NCBI GenBank assembly: GCA_964457945.1
Contig: CAYWFX010000003.1
Span: 167,871-231,870 of the forward strand
Reading direction: 5' to 3'
DNA from: PHAA01 sp964457945
GTDB taxonomy: Bacteria; Bacillota; Syntrophomonadia; Syntrophomonadales; Syntrophomonadaceae
DNA length: 64,000 bases
The position numbers and the translations under genes were made by a program. Of the stretch, positions 41,469-48,798 are shown piece by piece. Every line of letters begins with the position of its first letter. Within the stretch, counting starts at the first letter, position 1. The notes beneath the pieces are model-generated. The model made no database searches and was not told where the DNA came from. It worked only from the letters and a program-made list of their open reading frames with translations.

Positions 41469-42071
41469 TTAGATTACTTTAACTATTATTTCATCCAGGT
41501 TTTTTCGCGGCCGGGGGAGTGGTTTTTGATCCGCAAAACCGACCGGAAGCAAGCAAAATGGATACAGGTTATTGTCTAACTGCAGCCATCTTGCCAGCTC
41601 TTTGCGGTTAAACATCATGACCCAACAACTTCCTAATCCTAAATCAGTGGCTCTTAATATCATATGTTCTACAGCTATGGCCGTGTTTTGATTAATATAG
41701 CCCCGTACTTGGTCCTCGTTCATTTTTCCAGATTTCTGACTGGATGATTTCGGAGCATCAAATACGACTCCTTCAAAAGCCCCTGCCAGGGTCAGTTCTT
41801 TTAGTCTTTCTCGCTTTAACTGATCAGCAGTCAAATCCGAACAGCATACTATAATAACCGGAGCATTCGCGACAAACCCCAAGGTGAAATCCTTCAATTT
41901 TTCTCTCGCTTCTGGACTTTTTATAACCACAAATCGCCAGGGCTGAATATTGCCGCCTGACGGAGCCAGACGCGCCGCATCCAGTATCTCATTAATGTAC
42001 TCGTCAGGAATAGAATCGGGAAGAAATTTGCGGATACTGCGCCGAGACTCTATAACCGATTTTAACTCCAT
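41469..42071 (-). CDS. Nitroreductase-family flavoprotein
   Basis: A 200-residue FMN enzyme. It has the N-terminal SVIESRRSIRKF, the FMN-binding APSGGNIQPWRF and the late GLGSCWVMMF segment. The family reduces nitro groups, quinones or enones with NAD(P)H, and some members have other jobs. The physiological substrate is unknown. GGAGG lies upstream of the ATG. It is downstream of, but outside, the hgc/ars operator region. Confidence 0.88.
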   Translation of the reverse strand: MELKSVIESRRSIRKFLPDSIPDEYINEILDAARLAPSGGNIQPWRFVVIKSPEAREKLKDFTLGFVANAPVIIVCCSDLTADQLKRERLKELTLAGAFEGVVFDAPKSSSQKSGKMNEDQVRGYINQNTAIAVEHMILRATDLGLGSCWVMMFNRKELARWLQLDNNLYPFCLLPVGFADQKPLPRPRKNLDEIIVKVI

Positions 42072-42112
42072 TTGTTCTTACCTCCATTCTGTAGGCTGGC
42101 ATAACACCAACA

Positions 42113-42313
42113 TCAACTAATACATCGCCCCATAGCTTCGCTTGGATCATAAGCATCTAATAGTTTGGAATATCCCTCAATAGCAAAACGATACATATCA
42201 TACCTTTGTTTTAGTTCTTCCAGATAGCCTGGAAACGTATCTGCATTAGTAATTCCAACATGGTCGTAACCAATTTCCAGTGCATAACTTTTAATATCCT
42301 CACTTAAAGACAT
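42113..42313 (-). pseudogene. Truncated 4Fe-4S double-cluster (QueG-like) protein, N-terminal remnant
   Basis: A 66-residue remnant: SLSEDIKSYALEIGYDHVGI, then TNADTFPGYLEELKQRY, then YDPSEAMGRCIS and a stop codon. This matches the N-terminal domain of epoxyqueuosine-reductase-like or reductive-dehalogenase-like iron-sulfur proteins, which normally run on for 200-300 residues with two ferredoxin motifs. Here the frame ends before any cluster motif. The start still has AGGGGG upstream, and an ATCAA-N6-TTGAT operator lies 74 bases before it. The gene was probably part of the ArsR regulon at the hgc locus before it was cut. Confidence 0.65.
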
Positions 42314-42383
42314 ACCCAGCCCCCTAACAAATTTTCTAATTGTACTTCCCGCACCCACTAATCCTTATCGCCATAGGCAATAA

Positions 42384-42407
42384 CATCATCAACTTTTTTT
42401 GATGTTA
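42384..42407 (-). promoter_or_regulatory. ArsR-type operator upstream of the truncated gene
   Basis: On the minus strand this contains ACATCAAAAAAAGTTGATG, an exact 19-base match to the site in front of hgcA (43962-43981). Core: CATCAA, six bases, TTGATG. Confidence 0.7.
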
Positions 42408-42468
42408 TAACCCAGACAATGCGACCCTAATGATCCTGAGTTAATATTTGGCCTATAGTAGAAACATA

Positions 42469-42753
42469 CTAACAGCAGTCGCCATCACCACAACAAGGCT
42501 CCCCATTTTTTAGCTTCCCCCGAATTATGGCGCCGGCGCACCCCACTCCAGCTTTTACCGATATAGCTTCGAAAGGGCAGTTGAGGGCACAGGCGCCACA
42601 TTCCATACAGGCATCCCGGTCAATAATATGCGCTTTCTTATCCTCTATAGCCAACACTTCATGAGGGCAAACTAATATACATATCCCACAGCCGGTACAT
42701 TTATCATCGCTCATCTGCAGGGTCACGACATTTTTAAGATAACGGAGCTGCAT
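42469..42753 (-). CDS. hgcB: Mercury methylation ferredoxin HgcB
   Basis: A 94-residue 2[4Fe-4S] ferredoxin with CTGCGICILVCP (Cys19, 22, 25, 29) and CMECGACALNCP (Cys49, 52, 55, 59). Beyond the clusters it has Cys72 (VGCAGAI) and a C-terminal vicinal pair, Cys93-Cys94 (GDGDCC), plus an extra CC at 87-88. The single Cys near residue 73 and the terminal CC pair are the hallmarks of HgcB from known mercury methylators. HgcB is thought to pass mercury and electrons to the corrinoid of HgcA. It lies 29 bases after hgcA with GAAGGGAAGG before the ATG. Confidence 0.94.
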   Translation of the reverse strand: MQLRYLKNVVTLQMSDDKCTGCGICILVCPHEVLAIEDKKAHIIDRDACMECGACALNCPFEAISVKAGVGCAGAIIRGKLKNGEPCCGDGDCC

Positions 42754-42782
42754 TAAAAATCCTTCCCTTCAATGCTATTACT

Positions 42783-43844
42783 CTATATAAAATGGCCGAC
42801 CAACCAGGTTACTAATCCCAGCAAGGTTGAGCTTATTATCGCTGGCACCGCTACCTTCATTTCCTTGTTCACTCCCGAAGGGGATGTATAGGTAGAAGCA
42901 CCGGTAAATTGCAATGCTAGGTACGCAGATATGGCCGGCAAAATTAGTATTTGAGATAAGGCCATCCATAAGCCGTGGGGTCGGGATAAATATCCCCCCC
43001 CATTAATAACAACTATAGCCCAGAGCATTCCCAGCAACCATCCTTTCCAGGCGAAGGCCTTCCCCGGTATCCAGGGAAGTAATACTGGCGTAATCACAGC
43101 ACCGATCAAGATCGCGCCCAGAAAAGCATATAAATCAAGCGGCGTAGTTCTGAACAGGCCGGTTATGTTAGTGATTAGAAGCGCGAAAGCAATAATCAAG
43201 AATGGTTTAAGCATCCCCTTGAGCTCTATCGGCGTTAACACCAATCGGTCATAGAAACCGAACTGAACCCGTCGCATCTCCCTAGTTGCTTTCATCCCGG
43301 ACTTCATAAAAGACTGGATGTCTTCGGCTCCTACTGGCCCGTAAATTACTTTAAAACCGGTCTGTTTACGAACTTCATGCGCTGCTACCCCGGTAGCACC
43401 AAGCTGAGGTAGGATAATTGTGCGGTGTGACACCACCTGGCTGAGCCCAGCCAGGGCTATTCTTCTTATCAATTCCGCCGTTCCGAAGGTCCCTTTGCCA
43501 GCAGCACACCAGACATTTATTCCCTTGGTATCAAGAACCAATATCCAGACGTCCATTCCTGACAGCGCTTGTCTTACCCGGTCAAAGGTCATTTTATAGT
43601 TAGCGGTTACAAATACTGGGGAGCTTTCATCAGGTTCTCCTACGCAGTAAAGACCAGGAGACACTGAAAAATTCATACGCTTGATACCCCAACGGGCTTT
43701 CCATGAACCTATAATGTCGTTAAAGACTAATTCGGTTCCAACTCTGGGTATATCACCAACCAAGCTTTTCTTTCTGCTTATTATCCAGGGAGCATCCGGT
43801 ATCCTGGCAAATAAATTATCCGGTATACGCAATCCTTCCGCCAA
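42783..43844 (-). CDS. hgcA: Mercury methylation corrinoid protein HgcA
   Basis: A 353-residue protein with a soluble corrinoid-binding domain (about residues 1-205) and five C-terminal membrane spans. The cap-helix motif NVWCAAGK (Asn110 to Lys117, Cys113) is the diagnostic HgcA sequence; its cysteine is the lower ligand of cobalt in a cob(III)amide and makes methyl-carbanion transfer to Hg(II) possible. The FTGASTYTSPSGVNKE loop in the membrane part also fits HgcA. AcsD/CdhD relatives share the soluble fold but lack both features. TTG 43844, eight bases after GGAGG, is the likely start. An ArsR-type operator lies about 120 bases upstream. Confidence 0.96.
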   Translation of the reverse strand: MAEGLRIPDNLFARIPDAPWIISRKKSLVGDIPRVGTELVFNDIIGSWKARWGIKRMNFSVSPGLYCVGEPDESSPVFVTANYKMTFDRVRQALSGMDVWILVLDTKGINVWCAAGKGTFGTAELIRRIALAGLSQVVSHRTIILPQLGATGVAAHEVRKQTGFKVIYGPVGAEDIQSFMKSGMKATREMRRVQFGFYDRLVLTPIELKGMLKPFLIIAFALLITNITGLFRTTPLDLYAFLGAILIGAVITPVLLPWIPGKAFAWKGWLLGMLWAIVVINGGGYLSRPHGLWMALSQILILPAISAYLALQFTGASTYTSPSGVNKEMKVAVPAIISSTLLGLVTWLVGHFI

Positions 43845-43961
43845 ATTAACAACCTCCAAACTTTGCGATGTAATATTTCCTTAGTACCTACCGCCAAATA
43901 TACAATCATCCGGTTAAAGACTACTATGTAAATAAGTCATTTAATGATGACAGCCAGTATA

Positions 43962-43981
43962 ACATCAACTTTTTTTGATGT
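43962..43981 (-). promoter_or_regulatory. ArsR-type operator upstream of hgcA
   Basis: ACATCAA, CTTTTT, TTGATGT on the plus strand: seven-base arms around six bases, flanked by partly matching AATACC-like ends. On the minus strand TATACT, a good -10, follows directly, so bound repressor would cover the promoter. The same class of site is found before arsR and before the truncated gene. Confidence 0.75.
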
Positions 43982-44006
43982 GTTACCCAAAAAATATACC
44001 AATGAT

Positions 44007-44324
44007 CTACTCTAAATTAAAATTCCTCTTCAATTGATCAACATAATCCAGCAATTTTTTCTTATTGACAAAATAATACTTCCACTTCCCCCGCGGTTCT
44101 TCATTTACCAAACCGGTTTCAACCAGTTCCTTCATGTGGTAGGAAACCCGCGACTGAATCATGCTGAGTTCATTCATAATCTCACAATTACATAATCCTA
44201 CAGGAGAATCTCCATCATTATTACTAATAACCGGACAGCAAGCAGTCTCGCTGCGTACCAGCATCATTAGAATCTTATAGCGAATGGGGTCACTTAGTGC
44301 TTGAGAAATCTTCACATTATCCAT
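44007..44324 (-). CDS. arsR: ArsR/SmtB-family regulator beside hgcAB
   Basis: A 105-residue winged-helix metalloregulator. Cys29-Cys30 (ETACCPVI) and Cys45, Cys47 (GLCNCEIM) bracket a Asn/Asp-rich loop ahead of the DNA-recognition helix (SRVSYHMKELVETGLV). This is a variant of the ELCVCDL metal site of ArsR with an insertion. Thiol ligands suit As(III), Hg(II) or Cd(II). An 11-bp-arm palindrome sits six bases before its start codon, so it should repress itself, and related sites lie before hgcA. It stands head of the same strand as hgcA-hgcB. Confidence 0.9.
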   Translation of the reverse strand: MDNVKISQALSDPIRYKILMMLVRSETACCPVISNNDGDSPVGLCNCEIMNELSMIQSRVSYHMKELVETGLVNEEPRGKWKYYFVNKKKLLDYVDQLKRNFNLE

Positions 44325-44329
44325 GCATC

Positions 44330-44357
44330 GATTATATCAATATATTTTGATATAATC
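44330..44357 (-). promoter_or_regulatory. ArsR autoregulatory operator (perfect palindrome)
   Basis: GATTATATCAA (44330-44340), six bases, TTGATATAATC (44347-44357): perfect 11-base arms just six bases before the arsR start codon. The core ATCAA-N6-TTGAT is shared with the sites at 43962 and 42387. Confidence 0.85.
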
Positions 44358-44461
44358 AAGCCGATTTATAAATTGATACACATGTTTTAAAAGGGTTGTG
44401 AACAAAATCTTTTCATTACCAGCTAAAAACAACCTAACTAGACAGTTTAGGGATGCACATT

Positions 44462-45007
44462 TTACACTTGCTTGTAGTGGTCAATTCTCACTAATGCTAA
44501 ATCACCTGTTTTCTCGGTTGATATTTGCAGAAGATATGTGCTGGTTTTATCCTTCTTTTTGACCTCCAGTGGACTCGACACACTTTTAAAAGAATCACCG
44601 TTGTTAAAAGCCCCAACAATTGCAGCCTTAATTTTACATTCCTCACAGTTTATGTCTTTACCACAACCTAACTCCGTGAATGATTGAAGACAATCAAACA
44701 CCTGTCCACCCCTATATCCTTCCATTTCAGACAATTCTTTGCCAAACAATTCGAGGGCCTTTTTATTTGCTGTATAGACCTGCCGCGGTTCAGCTTGCAT
44801 AACCAAGATTGGGGTATTGATAGCATCAATAAATTCCCTGACTGTGGAAGCATCGTTTAACAAAGAAAACTTTTTGGTACAAGAAATACATAAACCTCCT
44901 GTTACAATAAACCCTGAAGACTGTTCGGAAGTCACACTAAATTCTGTTTCACACCATCTGCATGTCTGTCTCATGTCCCCAATGTGATTTTCATCTAATG
45001 GTGTCAT
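44462..45007 (-). CDS. PAS-domain protein with cysteine clusters
   Basis: A 181-residue soluble protein. The N-terminus has a zinc-ribbon-like pair (CRWCETEF and GLCISC, about residues 16-45). A PAS domain follows (INTPILVMQAEPRQVYTANKKALELFG). Between its strands lies a second cysteine set, CGKDINCEEC, at about residue 120. No kinase or other output domain is present. The cysteines could bind a metal or a heme/Fe-S centre and sense metal or redox state. ATG 45007 is eight bases after GGAGG. It lies between the ArsR gene and a Cys-rich protein on the same strand, so a metal-stress role is reasonable but unproven. Confidence 0.7.
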   Translation of the reverse strand: MTPLDENHIGDMRQTCRWCETEFSVTSEQSSGFIVTGGLCISCTKKFSLLNDASTVREFIDAINTPILVMQAEPRQVYTANKKALELFGKELSEMEGYRGGQVFDCLQSFTELGCGKDINCEECKIKAAIVGAFNNGDSFKSVSSPLEVKKKDKTSTYLLQISTEKTGDLALVRIDHYKQV

Positions 45008-45047
45008 AAGCAATTCCTCCCATAAATTTACTGGTCAAGAGTTTATA

Positions 45048-45419
45048 CTACTTCAGGGTTACAACTTCCATTCCCGTAACCCTCACCTTTTTATCTCGAA
45101 TTAGTCGGGTGATAAAGTAAAGAGCCGCATCTTCACTAATTTTAAATTGTCTAGCGATATTTTCGGGCTCAACCTGACCTTTACCCTGTATTCCCTGCAA
45201 AATTTCATTGGCCAATTCTGAAGCCCATTCATCGAATAAGGCTCTAACTTCTGGAGTCGCATATCCGGCCATTTGCGCCGAGGTGACCACTGCCCCCATC
45301 ATGCTGTTGCACATTTCCATCGGATCGGAGCACCCACTTGGCATACAGCCCCCCATCATTCCAGAAATCTTGGACTTGATATCTTTCGTTTCACTCCCAC
45401 AACATCCTTCAATCTTCAT
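45048..45419 (-). CDS. Cys/Met-rich small protein with winged-helix-like C-terminus
   Basis: A 123-residue protein. Residues 1-45 are rich in Cys and Met: EGCCGSE, then GGCMPSGCSDPMEMCNSMM. The remainder is helical, ending in a domain (EPENIARQFKISEDAALYFI, then KVRVTGMEVV) that resembles a small winged helix. Soft-metal binding by the N-terminus is likely from composition. I do not recognise the family. GGAGG precedes the start. It lies between an ArsR gene and the PAS protein, all leftward. Confidence 0.65.
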   Translation of the reverse strand: MKIEGCCGSETKDIKSKISGMMGGCMPSGCSDPMEMCNSMMGAVVTSAQMAGYATPEVRALFDEWASELANEILQGIQGKGQVEPENIARQFKISEDAALYFITRLIRDKKVRVTGMEVVTLK

Positions 45420-45460
45420 TACTGATTAACCCTCCTTTATTAATTTATACATTCAGAGCA

Positions 45461-45775
45461 TTACTGTTCTATCCCCGGAAAACAATTACACCGAAAACTG
45501 GGACCTGATTTACCGTCATTGTTTTTTTGATAGTTTCTAAACTTACAAATCAGTGGGATCAATTCGCCATCGCAAACTGAGTTAAAAACCAGAGTACCCT
45601 GACGAGAAGCAACCACTAGCCCCGCTTCCCTGAGGACCTTTAAATGAAACGAAACCAAGGGTTGAGAAAGTCCAGTTTTCTCAATTACCTGAGAGACTGA
45701 AAGTGGGTCATGTTCCAGGGAAAATAGGATCTTGAGACGATTAAGATCGCTCAACAATTTAAACACAGAAGACAA
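45461..45775 (-). CDS. ArsR/SmtB-family regulator (second)
   Basis: A 104-residue winged-helix regulator (MSSVFKLLSDLNRLKILFSL; recognition helix QPLVSFHLKVLREAGLV). It lacks the ELCVCDL motif. Instead it has Cys68, Cys77, Cys96 and Cys98 in the C-terminal half (VCDGELIPLICKF and RCNCFPG), a layout found in ArsR proteins whose metal site lies near the dimerisation helix. TTG start; the ribosome binding site is poorly spaced. It heads the leftward group with the Cys-rich and PAS genes. Confidence 0.87.
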   Translation of the reverse strand: MSSVFKLLSDLNRLKILFSLEHDPLSVSQVIEKTGLSQPLVSFHLKVLREAGLVVASRQGTLVFNSVCDGELIPLICKFRNYQKNNDGKSGPSFRCNCFPGIEQ

Positions 45776-45815
45776 ATCGTTTATATGATCACCCTCTTTA
45801 TATTTAATGCCACTT

Positions 45816-45835
45816 ATATAAATGATAATTTATAT
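45816..45835 (-). promoter_or_regulatory. Candidate operator of the second ArsR gene
   Basis: ATATAAAT, GATA, ATTTATAT: eight-base arms 41 bases before the start codon of the leftward ArsR gene. AT-rich like other ArsR sites, but different in sequence from the hgc-type sites. Confidence 0.55.
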
Positions 45836-45974
45836 TATATATCGTTTACGAAGAAAGTCAAGTAGGTTTCAACAGATATTTCTGGGTAGAAAAACTGGAC
45901 AGCAGGTTGTTTCGCTACGTACTAACATCATTTATTAGCTTTTGACTGAATTGCCTTTTCATGAAATTGTGCAT

Positions 45975-46016
45975 ATAATATTCTCATAATCGTTTAAGCG
46001 TATATGAGAATATTAT
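45975..46016 (+). promoter_or_regulatory. Candidate operator of the ars operon
   Basis: ATAATATTCTCATA (45975-45988) and TATGAGAATATTAT (46003-46016) are perfect 14-base arms around 14 bases, 21 bases ahead of the arsR start codon. The size and position fit an autoregulated ArsR operator. Confidence 0.8.
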
Positions 46017-46037
46017 CTCAAACAAAAGAGGTGGCCT

Positions 46038-46376
46038 ATGGAAAAACTATTGGACGTTTTAAAGGCTCTATCAGATGAGACGAGACTAAGAATTTTAAGC
46101 CTTTTATATGAAAAAGAGCTTTGTGTTTGCGACATAATGGAGACATTACGGATTTCACAGGCCAAGGCATCCAGGCATCTTATTTATCTTAAAAATGCTG
46201 GCCTGGTAAAGGATCGCAAATATGCTCAATGGGCATATTATTCAATGTCCAAGGATGAACAATTGAAGTTCATTGACAGCTTGGTGTATGACAATCTCAG
46301 AAATCTAGAACCATATAAAACTGATATGGAAAACCTAAATGAAAGATTAAGCCAAGAAAATATCCGGTGTAATTAG
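46038..46376 (+). CDS. arsR: Arsenic-responsive repressor ArsR
   Basis: A 112-residue ArsR with the classic metal motif ELCVCDIM (Cys29, Cys31) just before the recognition helix (SQAKASRHLIYLKNAGLV). This is the closest of the three ArsR proteins to the canonical As(III)/Sb(III) sensor. First gene of arsR-arsD-arsA, with a strong palindrome at the expected operator position. Confidence 0.94.
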   Translation: MEKLLDVLKALSDETRLRILSLLYEKELCVCDIMETLRISQAKASRHLIYLKNAGLVKDRKYAQWAYYSMSKDEQLKFIDSLVYDNLRNLEPYKTDMENLNERLSQENIRCN

Positions 46377-46399
46377 TAAAATTAAAGGAGAGATGTTTT

Positions 46400-46771
46400 A
46401 TGGTGAAAATGAGTATTTTTGACCCCGCAATGTGTTGTTCAACAGGTGTTTGTGGACCTGCAATTGACCCTGAGCTTTTAAGGGTAGCAACAGTTATAAA
46501 TAATCTGGGTAAAAACGGGATAAAGGTTGAAAGACATAACCTTAGCAACGATCCGCAGGCATTTGTAGATAACACAATTATAAATGAAAAACTGAACCAA
46601 GATGGAATTGATATATTACCTGTAACGATTGTTGACGGCATCGTAGTCAAGACTAAAAATTATCCTACTAATGATGAGTTTATTAAATTATTAAATGTAC
46701 CTGAGAGCTATTTAATTTCTCAAGAAAAATCTAAATCAACAGATTGCAGCTGCAAAGGCGGTTGTTGTTAA
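46400..46771 (+). CDS. arsD: Arsenic metallochaperone ArsD
   Basis: A 123-residue thioredoxin-fold protein that hands As(III) to ArsA. Cys12, Cys13 and Cys18 (MCCSTGVCG) match the three metal-binding cysteines of E. coli ArsD. The C-terminus DCSCKGGCC has further cysteines, as in some ArsD proteins. It lies between arsR and arsA. GGAG is nine bases before the ATG. Confidence 0.95.
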   Translation: MVKMSIFDPAMCCSTGVCGPAIDPELLRVATVINNLGKNGIKVERHNLSNDPQAFVDNTIINEKLNQDGIDILPVTIVDGIVVKTKNYPTNDEFIKLLNVPESYLISQEKSKSTDCSCKGGCC

Positions 46772-46792
46772 TTTTGAGATTACGAGGTGGAT

Positions 46793-48541
46793 ATGTTGTT
46801 TGAAATATATAATCCTAAACAGATAAAACTTACAAAATATTTATTTTTCACCGGCAAAGGTGGTGTTGGGAAAACTTCCACTGCTTGTGCAACCGCTGTA
46901 ACTCTTGCAGATGAAGGAAAAAAGATTTTACTGATTAGTACCGACCCTGCTTCAAACCTGCAAGATGTATTTAACAGACAGTTAAACAACAAAGGTGTTG
47001 CTATAAAAGATGTGCCTAATTTGATTGTGGCCAACCTTGACCCAGAAGAGGCTGCCCGAGAATATAAAGAAAGTGTTGTTGCCCCCTTCAGAGGGAAGCT
47101 GCCTGAGGTAGTAATAAAAAATATGGAGGAACAGCTTTCCGGTTCATGTACTGTTGAAATCGCTGCCTTTAATGAGTTTTCAGCATTTATAACTGATGAA
47201 AAGGCTCAAAAAGAATATGACTATATTATTTTTGACACAGCGCCTACCGGGCACACCCTTCGAATGATGCAGCTGCCTTCAGCCTGGAGTAATTTCATCA
47301 GCGAAAACACCCATGGAGCATCATGCCTAGGACAGCTATCCGGGCTTGAAAGCAAAAAAGAGATTTACAGGCATGCAGTAGAAACATTGGCTAATAAAGA
47401 TATGACCACTCTGATTCTAGTTTCTCGTCCGGAAACTTCACCTCTAAAAGAGGCCCAAAGAGCTTCGCAGGAGCTTAAGGATTTAGGCGTTAATAATCAA
47501 ATACTGGTAATCAACGGTGTGCTGCAAAGCTATGATGATAGAGTTTCAAAAAGTCTTTTTAATAAACAACAAGCAGCCTTGCAAAACATTCCCCTTGATT
47601 TAAAGGACTTTATGACCTATGAGATTCCTCTTCGGGCCTATAATGTTACAGGTATAGATAACGTTAGGGCATTCTTACTCAAAGACAATGATAATATTTA
47701 CACTGAGAAGCTTAATCCTAACCGGATTCCTGAACTCAAAGATGTTATAGATGATCTATATGCTTCTGGCAAAAAAGTTATATTCACCATGGGTAAAGGC
47801 GGAGTGGGAAAAACAACTGTTGCCGCAGCAATTGCATTAGGTCTTGCCCGTAAAGGTGCTAAAGTTCACCTAACAACAACAGACCCTGCTGCTCATATTA
47901 AATTTGTTATAGAAGAAAATAACGCTATAAGTATAAGTAGAATTGACGAACACCAGGAGCTTGCCAAATATAAGGAAGAAGTGCTCAAAAAAGCCAGGGA
48001 AACAATGGGTGAAGATGATATTGCCTATATTGAAGAAGATTTAAGATCACCTTGTACGCAGGAGATTGCTGTGTTTCGAGCGTTTGCGGGGATTGTAGAG
48101 AAGGCCGAAAACGAGGTTGTGGTTATCGATACCGCTCCCACCGGACATACGCTATTACTCCTTGATTCAACCCAAAGTTACCATAGAGAAATTAAACGAT
48201 CCCAGGGGGATATACCAGAATCAGTTAAGAAACTGTTACCCCGGTTAAGAAATGCTGATGAAACGGAGGTTCTAATCATTACATTAGCAGAGACTACACC
48301 CGTGTACGAAGCAATGAGGCTTGAAGCTGACTTAAAACGTGCCGGAATTAATAGCAAATGGTGGATCATTAATGCCAGCTTATATGCAACTGCCACAACG
48401 AATAAAACGCTCAAGGCGAAGGCAAGCAATGAGATTGAATGGATTAATAAGGTTAACGAACATTCTAACGGAAATTTTGCAGTCATTGAATGGAAAGCAA
48501 ATGAAATCAAAGGCGCAGAGCTACTCGATATAATCAATTAA
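46793..48541 (+). CDS. arsA: Arsenite-stimulated ATPase ArsA (two-domain)
   Basis: A 582-residue ATPase with two homologous halves. Each has a deviant Walker A (GKGGVGKTSTA and GKGGVGKTTVA) and the DTAPTGHTLR/L motif. Metal-binding cysteines are seen in SGSCTVEIAAF and GASCLGQL of the first half and RSPCTQEIAVF of the second, matching the Cys113/172/422 set of E. coli ArsA. ArsA normally powers the ArsB permease. Neither arsB nor acr3 follows in this window, so the pump must be encoded elsewhere. ATG 46793 has GAGG five bases upstream. Confidence 0.95.
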   Translation: MLFEIYNPKQIKLTKYLFFTGKGGVGKTSTACATAVTLADEGKKILLISTDPASNLQDVFNRQLNNKGVAIKDVPNLIVANLDPEEAAREYKESVVAPFRGKLPEVVIKNMEEQLSGSCTVEIAAFNEFSAFITDEKAQKEYDYIIFDTAPTGHTLRMMQLPSAWSNFISENTHGASCLGQLSGLESKKEIYRHAVETLANKDMTTLILVSRPETSPLKEAQRASQELKDLGVNNQILVINGVLQSYDDRVSKSLFNKQQAALQNIPLDLKDFMTYEIPLRAYNVTGIDNVRAFLLKDNDNIYTEKLNPNRIPELKDVIDDLYASGKKVIFTMGKGGVGKTTVAAAIALGLARKGAKVHLTTTDPAAHIKFVIEENNAISISRIDEHQELAKYKEEVLKKARETMGEDDIAYIEEDLRSPCTQEIAVFRAFAGIVEKAENEVVVIDTAPTGHTLLLLDSTQSYHREIKRSQGDIPESVKKLLPRLRNADETEVLIITLAETTPVYEAMRLEADLKRAGINSKWWIINASLYATATTNKTLKAKASNEIEWINKVNEHSNGNFAVIEWKANEIKGAELLDIIN

Positions 48542-48798
48542 TATTACCAGACAAATATCGCGGGCAATCACTGCTAGCCAGTACAGCAGGTGCAGGTACA
48601 AGCTGTGGGGGAGCAACTGTAAGTAATAGGTGGATAAGGTACCTACCTCTGCCCCACTGGAAAAAATTGATCTTGCCTCCCAGCATTCCTCCTGTATGAA
48701 CCCTAACTAAGACCTGCACTTGCTCATGCAGGCATAGTAAAAGAGCATCATTGAAATACTCCGGTAGCAATCAATAACGTACCTCATTTATAAAACGA

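Noticed and set aside
42783..43844. Reading the hgcA product as an acetyl-CoA synthase corrinoid subunit
   Set aside because: The NVWCAAGK cap helix, the five C-terminal spans and the adjacent HgcB-type ferredoxin point to HgcA.
48534..48770. Leftward open frame of 78 codons in the gap after arsA
   Set aside because: It overlaps the end of arsA, has a poorly spaced GAGGT site and a TTG start, and matches no family I know. A real gene or a decayed remnant cannot be told apart, so it is not listed.
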